From: Spinacia oleracea
Taxonomy: Eukaryota; Streptophyta; Magnoliopsida; Caryophyllales; Amaranthaceae
Assembly (NCBI RefSeq): GCF_020520425.1
Contig: NC_079490.1
Location: 40,494,723 to 40,558,722, forward strand
Direction: 5' to 3'
Length of the DNA: 64,000 bases
Shown here: one piece after another, positions 32,601-48,486 of the stretch
Position numbering within the stretch: the first letter of the stretch is position 1
How the letters are laid out: every line of letters starts with the position of its first letter
Program-made: the position numbers and the translations under genes
Notes under the pieces: generated by a model
The model's database searches: none
What the model was told of the DNA's origin: nothing
Seen by the model: only the letters and a program-made list of their open reading frames with translations

Positions 32601-34127
32601 GCACCACTTGTTCTTGTTTCTCCGAGCTGGGTTGGACTTGAGCTTCCCCGGTAGTTTCCACTTTTCATCATTTCTGTTGAGGCTAAAGATCTCTTTTCGG
32701 GGCAGAGCTAGTGGAGTGTAGTTAGTGTATTTGGGTTGAAGTTCACCCCTTCTCCCGTCTTTCTTCGGGCTCATCTCTCTAGCTCCTACTTTCTCCTTCC
32801 CTTTCCTTGAGCCGCCCTCGGGCTTGCTCTGGGTATTCTTTGTGTCTCTCGGATCCGATGATCCCTTCAATCTTGCAGCGGCTTTGTTGAACTCTTCGGT
32901 TCTGATGAACGCATCAGCCATTTGGAGCACGTCAGCTATTCTGGAGGGGTTCTTCATTGAGAGTTCGTCACGGAACTTCCCTTCCTGGAGCGCGTGCTTC
33001 AAGGCGAAGATGGCCACGTCTGGCTGCAAGTTTGGTATGTTTGTTGATTCCTTCATGAATCTGGCCATGAATTCTCTCAGACTTTCATCTCTTTCTTGCT
33101 GGATTGAGGTCAGTTCTGCTGTGGTTCGCTCGGGGAGATTGTTGCTCACGAACTGTGTGCAGAATCTCTTTTTCAGCTTTTTCCAGCTCTTGATCGATCC
33201 CTTCGGCAGCGATCTAAACCACTCTCCCGCCACTCCGGTTAGCGTGGTTGGGAAATATTTACACCAACATGCTTCGGAGTAGGGACTCAAGAACATTTGC
33301 TGCTCGTAGGAGATGACATGATCCCTCGGATCTGTGATTCCGCTGTAGGTTAGATGCGCTGGCAGTCTTACCTTCGGTATTTCTTCCATGATCAGCTCGT
33401 CCGAGAAAGGGGATGACGTGGGAGTCATGATTCTTTTCCCGAGTCTAGCCCTGATGCCTTCGTTTGCCGAGGTTCTGTGATTAGAATGTTCGGGCGTACG
33501 ATGGGGGCTAGGGGTTCGATCATGCCTCCTGTCTCTTCTTCTCTCTCGGCTACTGACCTCGGGTCGTTCGCCAGATCTGCTTGGTTCGCCCACCCCGAGT
33601 CTCGTATGGATCGAGGGTCTTAACCTTGAGTGGACCGAGGGCCTCAACCTGCTGAGCACCGAGCTTCGGACCCGAGTGTTACGAGTAGTCGATTCGCTTT
33701 GGAGAGCTGTTGGAGTAGGCGATGGTCTCGCAAACCAATCTGGTTGCTGTTGTGCCCTTTTTTGGGTGTCCCACGTGCTTTCCATCCACCTCGACGTCAA
33801 GTGAGTACCTGTCAAGGGAAGGAGTTCTCGTTCGGGTCTGGACACTTCTGCACTGGGTGGCTCGTTCAGCCTTCGCCTGGTCCTCCTCTCTTCTCTGCGG
33901 TCATTTGCCAGTCCTTGCTGCTTCTCATTGAAGAGGAAGTTTTGCATGATGGTCATGGCCGCAGTGAGCTCTTCCCTAGTTGGAATCGGAGGTCCTGCAT
34001 TTGTGGCGGTCGTAGTTCTGCTTGGCTGTGACCTCGCCATCGATTGAGGGTGCTCCTCTTGGTCAGATTCTGAATCTGACCGCACCATCATATCGTCATC
34101 ATTGTTGTTAATAACATCATTTACCAT
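29673..34127 (-). CDS. Gypsy gag-protease-reverse transcriptase-RNase H polyprotein
   Basis: 1484-aa frame. In order: a charged N-terminus; a gag domain around residues 275-370 (MFLSPYSEACWCKYFPTTL, AGEWFRSLPKGS); a variant zinc knuckle near 509 (CEFHDDFGHHTEEC); an aspartic protease near 649 (VLVDGGSAVNIIF); reverse transcriptase with its catalytic motif VYVDDSIVKS near 1045; the Ty3-type RNase H (YLYVAVSPGTVSAVLL); and a second RNase H near 1346 (VFTDGSSTINGSGAGVV, NEAEYEAAIAGI, LKTDSQLVANQI). The second RNase H is a hallmark of the Tat lineage. The frame ends about 20 bases after a single-base shift that separates it from integrase. No internal stop is seen. Confidence 0.93.
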   Translation of the reverse strand: MVNDVINNNDDDMMVRSDSESDQEEHPQSMARSQPSRTTTATNAGPPIPTREELTAAMTIMQNFLFNEKQQGLANDRREERRTRRRLNEPPSAEVSRPERELLPLTGTHLTSRWMESTWDTQKRAQQQPDWFARPSPTPTALQSESTTRNTRVRSSVLSRLRPSVHSRLRPSIHTRLGVGEPSRSGERPEVSSRERRRDRRHDRTPSPHRTPEHSNHRTSANEGIRARLGKRIMTPTSSPFSDELIMEEIPKVRLPAHLTYSGITDPRDHVISYEQQMFLSPYSEACWCKYFPTTLTGVAGEWFRSLPKGSIKSWKKLKKRFCTQFVSNNLPERTTAELTSIQQERDESLREFMARFMKESTNIPNLQPDVAIFALKHALQEGKFRDELSMKNPSRIADVLQMADAFIRTEEFNKAAARLKGSSDPRDTKNTQSKPEGGSRKGKEKVGAREMSPKKDGRRGELQPKYTNYTPLALPRKEIFSLNRNDEKWKLPGKLKSNPARRNKNKWCEFHDDFGHHTEECNSLKDNIEDLVRRGYLKQYLLDRREEKEKAASGKQHEQPQKRVYEATGHKKNDILVVFGGQKSGQASKKHLRALSHRVNFSAVGDNQPHPPNMTFTADDCFGVQYKHDDPLVISMDLNNHNVHRVLVDGGSAVNIIFRNCFEQLILEEPEEALTKVSYPLIGFNGSAAIPRGKVTLPVTVGEGQAAKTLRDEFLVMDCDSVYNVIMGRTMIHKMQAVPSTYHQLMIYVSDAGFAERIRGDQEVARRTCHTAVRKPKLGDGSEEEKGATGEESEAKRRRASTSSLSPAEVDARPETLSPEPDQEMEDIFLEEDSDRSVRIGKGLSSGLRIDLIRLLRDHKDIFAWSAADMPGINPKLICHKLDVNAEARPIKQKKRNYSSEKNKAIAEEVKKLQEAGFIEPCMYPKWLANVVMVKKANGSWRMCVDFTDLNRACPKDCYPLPRIDQLVDSTSGHALLSFMDAFSGYHQVFMHPDDRAKTAFITSAGVFNYKMMPFGLKNAGATYQRLVDHVFADQKGRNVEVYVDDSIVKSIKEEDHVKDLAETFGNLRKYSMKLNPKKCVFGVKSGKFLGFMVSERGIDANPDKVQAALDLPEPKTKRDVQRLTGRLAALTRFISKASDKGAPFFKALKPKNLPGGEAEPAKKKGVPRKVDPELIWEQEQKEAFQQLRAHLAQLPTLARPKEGETLYLYVAVSPGTVSAVLLREEEKKQQPIYFTSRTLTGAETRYPLIEKVAYAVVVAARKLRPYFDSHQITVLTDQPLEKVLDKIERSGRLAAWAFELSEFGIKYQPRTAIKAQALADFLAECSYQEMLDDTKSTWEVFTDGSSTINGSGAGVVLIPPTGKSIEYALKFGFKATNNEAEYEAAIAGIELCLSLEAEHVCLKTDSQLVANQIRGEYEAKWPSMTAYLAKIKSLTSKLRSFEVILIPRGQNTQADALSKLASSTLIDLNRSVHVEVHQREKH

Positions 34128-34179
34128 TTTCGCGGAAAGAGGTGATTGATGTCTTTCAAAGGCTTTGAAGTGTTCTTCC

Positions 34180-34194
34180 CCACAGACGGCGCCA
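34180..34194 (-). other. Primer binding site of the Gypsy element
   Basis: On - the sequence directly inside the 5' LTR reads tttggcgccgtctgtgggg. The tggcgcc start is typical of the primer site of many plant Gypsy elements. I do not assign the tRNA. Confidence 0.75.
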
Positions 34195-34197
34195 AAT

Positions 34198-34624
34198 TAT
34201 TCCGGTGTTGTAAATGTGGAAACAATGGGCTTCGAATGAAGACCCCTTTTGTGTGTGTTGAAGATCTTGCTTGTTTGAATGAGTAGAGTCCGAATTCACT
34301 TGCACAAGAGCAAAGTCACTAGCCTCGGGGGTGTTTCCGAGGAAAGCCCCTCCGATGCCTAAGTAAGAACGATGCTCGGATTCTAGAGAGAAGTTCTCTA
34401 GAAGAGTAGTCTTAAGGCAATAAATTGGACGTACCTTGAGGTGTGAGCCTTGGCGGCCTATTTATAGTGTTTGCATAATAAATGCCCATAGGTCATTTAT
34501 TGCTTTTGGGCCTTGGGCCTTGATGGATGGCTGACTAGCCATTGGTAGGTTTGATGCTGTTTGTTTAGAGCCATTGGGCTTTGGACTTAGTGGCCCAATT
34601 GAGAATCAATTGGGAGCCCAAACA
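34198..34624 (-). repeat. 5' LTR of the Gypsy element
   Basis: 427 bp; on - it starts TGTTTGGGCTCCC and ends CCGGAATA, where CA is expected. A TATA box, tataaatag, on - lies at 34458-34466 and would drive genomic RNA. Confidence 0.93.
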
Positions 34625-34629
34625 TATTG

Positions 34630-35017
34630 TTTTATAAACTTCGCATCATTTATTTACTGTAATATACATGTAAACAATATAAACAAAGTTTTAGATTAAG
34701 AAATAAGTGCATATATTGCAAGGATTTAAAACTAGTGTGATTTAAGGAGGAAAGAAATGGGTATATCTGAGCATCAAAATTCAAATTAAATTAGTTGCGA
34801 AGTGCTCATTTTCATTGTGTTTAGCGACTTAACTTTGATGAGGAAAAATGAGTACAAGTGTAGATTTGTACGTAGTATGTATGTTTGTTTATTGGAAGAG
34901 AAAACAACAATGGAATAGGAAATGCGTGGAAATATATGGAAATCTTTATAGTTATAATCGAGTTATTTAGTTTTCTATACCTTTTTCTCTCAAAATCAAT
35001 GGAAAAATATGGAATCT
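34630..35017. other. Intergenic DNA between the Gypsy and Copia elements
   Basis: AT-rich and without genes. The part from about 34853 to 35022 is a diverged copy of the intergenic segment at 19600-20000. Confidence 0.6.
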
Positions 35018-35022
35018 AAATT

Positions 35023-35174
35023 TGATAGAATATGTATTTAATATTCTTTCCTATATTCTGTAAAGATAGATTTTGTGTAATTAGTGTTCTCATAGAATAG
35101 GATTGTAGCATTGTACACCTATAAATTATCGATTATGAGAATACCCAAATCAGGGAGAATTACACTATTCAACA
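35023..35174 (+). repeat. 5' LTR of the outer Copia element
   Basis: 152 bp, TG...CA, immediately followed by a tRNA-Met-type primer site (tggtatcaagagtc, 35175-35188). It is short for a Copia LTR. Confidence 0.92.
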
Positions 35175-35269
35175 TGGTATCAAGAGTCTAATGAAAATCT
35201 CTTTAATCTTCTTTTCCTTTTCTTTGGTCCTGCCTACCCCTCGTGCACCATACTCCAACTCCCGCAGTT

Positions 35270-36458
35270 ATGTTGCAATCAAAATCTCCGTCCTCCTCTG
35301 GCGACGAGTCCTTAATTACCCCTCCTCCTCCTCATCCTCCTCCTACAACCTTTCACCCCGCCTTTGTCATTAATAACATAAAAAACTCCATACCCACAGT
35401 TCTTGATCAAGAAACCTGTCACTATGCGACTTGGGTGGAGTATTTCAAAATTCATGTGTGCGCGTTTAATTTCATTGATCACATTGACATCACTGTCCCA
35501 AAACCCACAGATGTTGACGACCGTGCATGGACGAGGCTAGATGCCATTGTTAAACAGTGGATATACGACACAATCTCACAAGACCTTGCCCATACAATCA
35601 TGAGACCCGGAGCGGCGACATACGAATTATGGAAAAGATTGGAGGAATTGTTTCACGACAATAAAACAAACAGGCAGTTTACTTGGGGGATCAATTCACA
35701 AACACAAAGCTGATCGATTTCGCCAATATAACTGAATATTGTCAACAAATCAAGCTTCTTGCCGACCAATTAGCAACGTGGATAACCCGATCTCGGAAAA
35801 ATAGATGGTTTTACAGTTGGTCAAGGGACTCACAAAGGGTGAGTATGACACAATAGCCACCATGATACAACAATCCAAGCCACTGCTGACCTTCTCTGAG
35901 GCTCGTTCGTCGCTGCAAATGGAGGAACAATGACTGGCAAATCAAGAAGATAACCTTGACACGACACTTGTTTCCCCACAACCACCGTCGTCTGGAAACG
36001 ATGCGGCAACCCAGACGCACAGCCAGCCGCAACCCAGCTTGGGCGGGGGTAGTAACCATGGCGGTCGGTCAGGGCGGGGCCTCGGTAATGGACGTGGTGG
36101 CAGAGGAAAATGGAGAGGGGGAGGTCGTGGAAACAACAATAACAACAATCATAATCATAATAATACTTCCTCCAACAATGGGCAACCCTAACATGCCCAA
36201 TCTTCCCAGGCCCAATGGCAGCCTCATTGGAATCAGGAACAAACTTGGGCCAGACCACAAAAAAATTGGATCACCCCCCTATTGGGCCACAACACCTTGC
36301 CCTTACCCAAGTGCTGGACCAACGAACCAATTCAGACCCTCTCCTGGCATTCTTAGGCCTGGTCCACGAGGCCCAACACCTCAGCAGGCCTATTCAGTCC
36401 AAAATTATGAGTACGAGCAGCCCATGCCCTCACCGATCTTAGAGCCGCGCTCAATTCT
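35270..36458 (+). pseudogene. Copia gag, broken
   Basis: From the ATG at 35270 the frame runs to 35713 with TWVEYFKIHVCAFNFIDHID and ATYELWKRLEELFHDNK, the capsid-like gag region of plant Copia elements. It then breaks. Further gag pieces appear in another frame (LVKGLTKGEYDTIATMIQQS at about 35817, SLQMEEQ then a stop). They are followed by a Gly/Arg/Asn-rich nucleic-acid-binding tail (GGRSGRGLGNGRGGRGKW, about 36060-36115). At least two frame breaks or stops prevent translation. Confidence 0.85.
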
Positions 36459-37275
36459 ATGACTATGCAACCACCCGATGATCAATGGTACATGGACACC
36501 GGGGCCTCAACTAATCTCACTCGAAACTCAGGTAATCTCCCTCACATGTTGCATTCGAATAATTCTCAGGTAATTTTGGTTGGTAATGGCAATCGTATTC
36601 CACTTAAAGGTATTGGAACCACCACCACACCCCCACCACACCCACCCTTCACCCTGAAAAATGTCCTCTATGCATCCAATATTATCACTAACCTTATTTC
36701 TGTTAGAAAATTTGCTAGTGACAATAATGTATCCTTTGAATTTGACCCTTTTGGTTTTTCTGTGAAGGACCTCAATACGGGGACACCTCTTACGAGATGC
36801 AATAGTGTGGGCGATCTCTATCCATTCTTAAAGTCTTCCGCTGTCAACCAACCAATTGCACTCTCCGATGTGTCACCGTCCACTTGTCACTGTCGTCTTG
36901 GGCATCCTGGAAACCCAGTTTTTGATTATATTAGGCATAATAATTCTATTTCTTGTTATAAAAGACTCGATCATACATCTTGTCCGTCTTGCCCTCTAGG
37001 AAAACATGTTAGACTTCCTTTTTATACATCAATGAATAATACAGTTAGTGCTTTTGACATTATCCACTCAGATTTGTGGACATCTCCTGTTTTAAGTCAA
37101 TATGGTCATAAATATTATTTGTTGCTTCTAGATGATTTCACTCACTTCACTTGGGTTTTTCCTCTAAAATTTAAATCCCAATCTTTTTCATTTTTCCTAA
37201 GCTTTAAGATTTATGTTAAAACTCAATTTGAAAAAGATAATAAAAGCTTTTCAATGCGATAATGACCGTGAGTTT
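36459..37275 (+). pseudogene. Copia protease and 5' half of integrase
   Basis: The frame contains the aspartic protease site WYMDTGASTNLT (residues about 11-22), the pre-integrase zinc region HCRLGHPGNPV ... CPSCPLGKH (about residues 149-188), and the start of the integrase core, DIIHSDLWTSPV, with LLLDDFTHFTWVFPL. A frameshift lies near 37235, and the reading frame is then cut at 37275 by the nested element. The other half of integrase continues at 47773. Confidence 0.88.
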
Positions 37276-38777
37276 TGTAGGGTTATGAATAATATAAACA
37301 ATATAATTCATGCGGAAAAACCATAAAGCCAGGAATCCAAATTAATTGCCACATAGTCAATTAACATAATTTAGTATACATACAATGTGATGCGTGCCTT
37401 CCCTAGCCGCTCCCGAACCGAACAAGAACAAGAATAGGACTCCAAATGTCGTCCCTCTATAGTCCACAACACGTTCTTATCCGCCTTAGATTCAACCAAC
37501 TAGAATATTCTCTAAGGTTTTATGTGCACTAGGGAAACTCACAATGGTGATAGGCAAGTATTAAATTCTCCCTTGAATTTAATGTGTTGGAATTGTATTA
37601 TAAATTGTGATCATGAATCACATATTTATAGGGTGGAAATAAAGGAGTTGTAATCCTACTGGGAATCGATTAACTAAATCCATTTAGGACTCTAGTTAAC
37701 TAATAACATTAAAATTCTAGGGACAATCAAATACTAAGTATTTCAGATCTACCCTTAATGCCTAATTTTAGTAGAATTAGGAAAACAATAACTTGTGGAC
37801 CAAACTACTTGCCGCGCAAGTAGCTTGGCACACAAGCTTGCTTAGCTTACAAGAAATCGGCCGGCCAAGGCTCTGGAGCGTGTGTCCTAAACCCACGTTG
37901 CTGCGCTGAGCTTGGTGTCCAGGAACAGCACGCGGCCCATGCTGGGCGCTGCTGCCTTGCTTCGGCTCAAGCGCGCTTGGCGTCCAACAACAGCACGCGG
38001 CCCATGCGATGGGCGCTGCTGTCTTGCTCGGCCCAAGCGTTGCTGCTCCGCGCGGGCTTGCTTGGCGCTTGGCTTGGCGCTTGCGCTGGGCCTTGCGTCT
38101 CGCAAGCTCGTTCGTCGAGCATTCCACATCGCGCTTCCGATTCGTTTATCGATTCCGGAATTTATTTCCGATTCGAACAAATATTTACGCTTGCGTTAAT
38201 ATTTCCGATTCCGGAAATAATTTCATTTTTCGACAATAGTTCCGATTCCGGTAATATTTCCGTTTCTGGAAATATTTCTATTTCTGATAATATTTTCCGA
38301 TTCCGGCAATATTTCCGATTCCGGTAATATTTCTATTTCCGATAATATTTTCCGATACGAACCATGTTTCCGTTTCCGGCAACATCTAAGACTTAGATAA
38401 TATTTATATTTTCGTCATGATCCATATTTCCGTTTCCGGCAATATCATAATTTCCGGAGTATTCTTTATTTTTCCTTTTGACTATTTTAGCTCCTAAGAT
38501 CCGTCGTTTCAAATGTTCATAAATGGAGTATTTATTGAATAATATATTCACTTAAATACTTGATCCATTCACGTACTATTTGTGTGACCCTACGGGTTCA
38601 GTCAAGAGTAAGTTGTGGATTAATATTATTAATTCCACTTGAACTGAAGCGGCCTCTAGCTAGGCATTTAGCTCACCTGATCTCACTAAATTTATTAACT
38701 TGTTTAATTAATACTGAACCGCATTTATTAGACTTAGCATTGAATGCGTACTTGGACCAAGGGCATTATTTCCTTCA
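37276..38777 (-). repeat. 3' LTR of the nested Copia element
   Basis: 1502 bp. It contains a GC-rich block (about 37790-38140) and a long stretch of degenerate 16-20-bp repeats built on ttccgattccggtaatatt (about 38140-38460). Confidence 0.9.
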
Positions 38778-40954
38778 GTGTCCCACTTGTCCTTAGGGAC
38801 AAGTGTGCATTTCCTAATTCCTTTGTCGCTTGATGCCTGCTCATGAACATAAGGTAAGAGTAATCATCCTTATTATGTCCAGAGGTATTTCTCGGTTTCA
38901 GAGTGCAACTGATCAAATAAACAGATAACCATGCCTATGATTCATCTGAGCACATCCATGCATTTTTCAGTTTCTAGCTCTACGAGTGGCCTTGTAAAAC
39001 TTTCAGCATCTCATCCCGATTTATGGGAGGACAATCCCAATTTTGTGATCTTAAGTTTAGACTTCTTTTGATAGGTGATTACCTGAGCGTTCCCGTTATA
39101 GTCTCCTTTTACGGTGCGACGCTTGACAACGTCAAAGTAACCAGTTCTCAAACAAGTAATCTCAAATCACTCAGGTATTGAATAGGATTAGTGTCTAATA
39201 ATGTAATGAAATTTACTTATGACGAATTTTCATCTCTTAAAGTAAAGTTTCATAGGTATGTCCGATACTAATCTTTTCAAGCAAGTATCTATGCAAATGA
39301 TTGCGACATTTCCATGTCCACATAGTTCAAGAAACAGAACTACTAGTCAACTTGCATTCTAGTCGTCTAGCGTTTTCTATGCGTCCACCTTTATAGAAAA
39401 CTTACGACCAGGGACCTTTTTCAACTTTTGACATTCAAGTTCACTTGATAGAAATTTCTTAGTCATAGGACTGGTCCTGACAGTCTATCTTGAATATATC
39501 GTCAAATTGAAAGGAATCATCATTTAATACTAAACCAAGATTAAATGGAATATGAAAATACATTTCATATATGATAAATGTTCAACCCCAATGTTTTACA
39601 ACCATGGGAATTTAAGCCCATCTTTAAAACAATTAACGGAATTCAAAGATGTGCTTGATTTCCAGTGCCACAATGTGAGTGTTGTTTCTCACTCGTTGCA
39701 TAGGTTTAGTTATCATGCTTTGCCAATCTTAATATCCTTTTCATCGAATGCCTTTCGAGATAGAATGATTAGATATTTTGAGTATGTGTATTTTGTGATC
39801 TAGTCTTTCTTGCTTCAAGAGTGGTTCTACGTATTTTCCAATGAAGAACCATCAAGCCAGAAGACATGTGATCTACCCAAGTTCAGTGAAGAACTCTTTG
39901 ACATAAAAAACATTGTTTCATTGCTTCTTAGGCAATAATTACTTTTACTTCAACTATATAGGTTGCTAGTGATGCTTTGTTTGGATTTACTTATCCAAGC
40001 AGTTCATAGATATGTGGAAGACTTTCCATTTGTATCTCAGAACATAGAAATTAATACTTAATTTCCCACGCAACAACTCATGGTCTCCAATCCATGTTGC
40101 CATTTCAAACCATGATGCATATACCTCGTTCTTGCCAATGGTTAACTCCAAAGGGATCTTGCTTGATCCTTTGCCAGTGTTTATACGTGTAGCATCAATA
40201 TTAGCATGTCTTCATGTCCTTGAATCAAGAACTATTCCTATGTACCTTTTCAAGTACCATAGGTTTTTCTTGATCTCCATCTAGTTGATGTTCACTTAGA
40301 CCAATAGAGATTGGTATATGTTCGTCATGCCTAAAGCCATACGATACATTTTTGGCTATCCTCATATTATATCATACATGATAAATTCTTTTCCAGAATA
40401 ATTCCCAATTGAATTATATTCATGTTATATTAGCTCATCTAGTTTCAGTAGATACTAAATCCAGCTAAATTCTTTGACATATAATATAGATTAAGAATCT
40501 CATTTAGACTCTTTGATGTTTAACTTTGTAAATGCTTATACATAGTTCAAACATCTATTACTTAGATTTATTCACATGAGTCGAATGTTTCCAATGGAGT
40601 CTTTCGTGTTTGATTTAGTAAATGCCATTACTTAATCCAAAACAATATTCTAAGATCTTTGTAAATAGATATTAGTACCCAGTATGTACTAAGTTGCGCC
40701 TTGGTCCATCATTGATGAATAATTTCAAATCTAAGTCATTAGCATTTGAATGTTATTTCACAATAGAGAGATATGTGTGTGATACACATAGGACCAATTA
40801 AGTTTTTACGTACTCGCACTAAACTTCTTATATATCTATAAGAATTATATACATTTTATGAAACTAAAGTACTTATTAGCTTCACTAAAATACAGTTCCA
40901 ATTCCCAATTGCTTGCTTAAATCCATGCCCGAATTTCATAAGCTATCATTCATT
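38778..40954 (-). other. Decayed interior of the nested Copia element, 3' part
   Basis: No intact ORF on either strand. It should have held RNase H and the 3' untranslated region. An inverted repeat next to the LTR (cacttgtccttagggacaagtg, about 38785-38806) forms a short hairpin. Confidence 0.5.
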
Positions 40955-41251
40955 TTAAGCATTATTTGGATCCACAAATCCTATAATATACCATGTACAT
41001 AGTTTCTTCCAACATTTGATTGAGGAATTCGTTATGTCATCCAATTGCCATATGTACCAATATGCAATCATTTCTTGATTTATAGACTTGAGCATTATGA
41101 TTATGCATGAGGTTTCAACACAATCCACGCCATGAATTTTCTTATAACCTTTAACAACTAATATATATTTGTGTGTGAACACAATTCCATGTTTGATGGT
41201 TTTTATCCTTAAAACCAATTTGCAACCAATAGATGTAAACAATTCTTGCAA
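40955..41251 (-). pseudogene. Copia reverse transcriptase relic
   Basis: The - strand frame reads IGCKLVLRIKT, VVKGYKKIHGVDCVET and IAYWYIWQLDD. This is the pattern of the Copia reverse transcriptase start (GCKWVxRxK, AKGYxQxxGxDYxETF, QMDVKTAF) with many substitutions. It is followed by stops and shows that the nested element is a Copia on the - strand. Confidence 0.7.
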
Positions 41252-46232
<4,981 letters not shown>

Positions 46233-47767
46233 TGTAGGGTTATGAATAATATAAACAATATAATTCATGCGGAAAAACCATAAAGCCAGGAATCCAAATT
46301 AGCATAATTTAGTATACATATAATGTGATGCGTGCCTTCCCTAGATGCTCCCGAACCGAACAAGAACAAGTATAGGACTCCAAATGTCGTCCCTCCGTAG
46401 ATAGTCCATAGCACTTTCAGATCCGCCTTAGATTCAACCAACTAGAATATTCTCTAAGGTTTTATGTGCACTCGGGAAACTCACAATGGTGATAGGCAAG
46501 TATTAAATTCTCCCTTGAATTTAATGTTTTGGAATTGTATTATAAATTGTGATCATGCACATATTTATAGGGTGGAAATATAGGAGTTGTAATCCTACTA
46601 GGAATCGATTAACTAAATCCATTTAGGACTCTTGTTAACTAATAACATTAGAATTCTAGGGACAATCAAATACTAAGTATTTCAGATCTACCCTTAATGT
46701 CTAATTTTAGTAGAATTAGGAAAACAATAACTTGTGGCCCAAACTACTTGCCGCGCAAGTAGGTTGGCACACAATCTTGCTTAGCTTGCAAGCAATCGGC
46801 CGGCCAAGGCCCTGCAGCGTGTGGCCTAAGCCCACGTTGCTGCGCTGAGCTAGGTGTCCAGCAACAGCACGCGGCCCATGCTGGGTGCTGCTGCCTTAGT
46901 TCGGCCCAAGCGCACTTGGCGTCCAGCAACAGCACGCGGCCCATGCGATGGGCGTTGTTGTCTTGCTCGGCCAAAGCGTTGCTGCTCCACGCGGGCTTGC
47001 TTGGCGCTGGGCCTTGTGTCTCGCAAGCTCATTCGTCGAGCATTCGCACGTCGCGCTTCCGATTAGTTTTCCGATTCCGGAATTCGTTTCCGATTCGAAC
47101 AAATATTTACGTTTCCGTTAATATTTCCGATTCTTGAAATAATCTCCTTTTCCGACAATATTTCCGATTCCGGTAATATTTCCGTTTCCGGCAATATTTC
47201 CAATTCCAGCAATATTTCTATTTTTGATAATATTTTCCGATTCCGGTAATATTTCCGTTTCCGGCAATATTTCCGATTCCGGTAATATTTCCGATTCCGG
47301 TAATATTTCTATTTCCTGTAATATTTTCCGATACGAACCATGTTTCCGTTTCCGGCAACATCTGCGACTTGGATAATATTTATATATCTGTCATGATCCA
47401 TATTTCCGTTTCCGGCAATATCATCATTTACGGAGTATTCTTTGTTTTGCCTTTTGATGATTTCAGCTCCCAGTGGAACCGAGATCCGTCGTTTCTGAAT
47501 GTTCATAAATGGAGTACTTAATGAATAATATATTCATTTAACTACTTGATCCGTTCACGTACGTACTATTTGTGTGACCTTACGGGTTCAGTCAAGAGTA
47601 AGTGGTGGATTAATATTATTAATTCCACTTGAACTGAAGCGACCTCTAGCTAGGCATTCAGCTCACTTGATCTCACTGAATTTATTAACTTGTTTAATTA
47701 ATACTGAACCGCATTTATTAGACTTAGCATTGAATGCATACTTGGACCAAGGACATTATTTCCTTCA
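46233..47767 (-). repeat. 5' LTR of the nested Copia element
   Basis: 1535 bp, with the same GC-rich block (about 46750-47030) and ttccgattccgg repeats (about 47060-47430) as the 3' copy. Indels separate the two; for example, the caattaattgccacatagtc stretch near 37338-37360 is absent here. Confidence 0.9.
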
Positions 47768-47772
47768 AGTTT

Positions 47773-48486
47773 TACAATACATCATTTCTTAAGCTTCCAT
47801 CTGATCACGCCATGATTTTCCGTTTCTCTTTCCCTCATATCTCCTCTCAAAACGGAAAAGCAGAGAGACTAATTCGCACCACAAATAATATCGTTCGAAC
47901 CATTCTCATTCATGCAAATTTACCCCCATCTTTTTGGGTTCATGGGTTAGATATGACGATCTACTTATTAAATATCTATCCAACTAGGACTCTCAACAAC
48001 AAAAATCCCATGGAAATTTTGTTCCGTAAAATTCCTTCTTATAGTCACCTACGGGTCTTTGGTTGCTTGTGTTACCCCAATCTGATCGCAACTACCAAAC
48101 ACAAACTCGCGCCTCGATCCACACCATGTGTGTTTTTGGGATTTCCGACAAGCCACAAGGGTTATAAGTGTTATGATTTATCGAAAAACGAAATAATACT
48201 TTCTAGGCATGTCACATTTATGGAACAACAACTCCCTTTCAGGAATCTGGCCCAATTCCACACCAAGTCATTCGATTTCCTCCAATCTCCTGGACCGTCA
48301 CCCCTAGTCTCCCATATGTTGGCCCAACATGCTGTGAACAAGCCGAACTTACACCACCATGCCCCATTGCCCAATTACACTCCCCCCTTGTCAGTCAGAG
48401 TGTGGTGTCTCACAGTACACCAACAAACCACACGGCCCACGAGTCACACGACCCACCTCCCACTCCTGACAGCCTGGTCACGCTAG
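47773..48486 (+). pseudogene. 3' half of the outer Copia integrase
   Basis: It resumes the integrase interrupted at 37275. Visible are SSQNGKAERLIRTTNNIVRT (the catalytic Glu region), LPPSFWVHGLDMTIYLLN, HLRVFGCLCYPN and TPCVFLGFPTSHKGYKCYD. The frame breaks in a Ser/Thr/Pro-rich linker near 48400 and continues in another frame into reverse transcriptase. Confidence 0.88.

Larger units (their letters stand above)
23088..34629 (-). mobile_element. Complete Ty3/Gypsy retrotransposon, Tat lineage
   Basis: The element 23093-34624 (11.5 kb) lies on -. It is bounded by 427-bp LTRs at 34198-34624 (5') and 23093-23519 (3') and by target duplications tattg at 23088-23092 and 34625-34629. In order on - it has a primer site, gag-pol (34127-29673 and 29671-28373), a tandem-repeat region, an antisense spliced ORF (+ strand, 23960-27398), a polypurine tract next to the 3' LTR, and the 3' LTR. 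By eye I count three substitutions between the LTRs, one of which turns the expected terminal CA of the 5' LTR into TA, so the insertion is recent. The antisense ORF, the repeats between it and pol, and a second RNase H domain point to the Tat group (Retand/Grande-like). gag-pol has one frameshift. Confidence 0.93.

Noticed and set aside
37777-38199. Several overlapping ORFs on both strands rich in Ala, Arg and Ser
   Set aside because: They come from the GC-rich block of the nested Copia LTR; equivalent ORFs appear at 46744-47137 in the other LTR.
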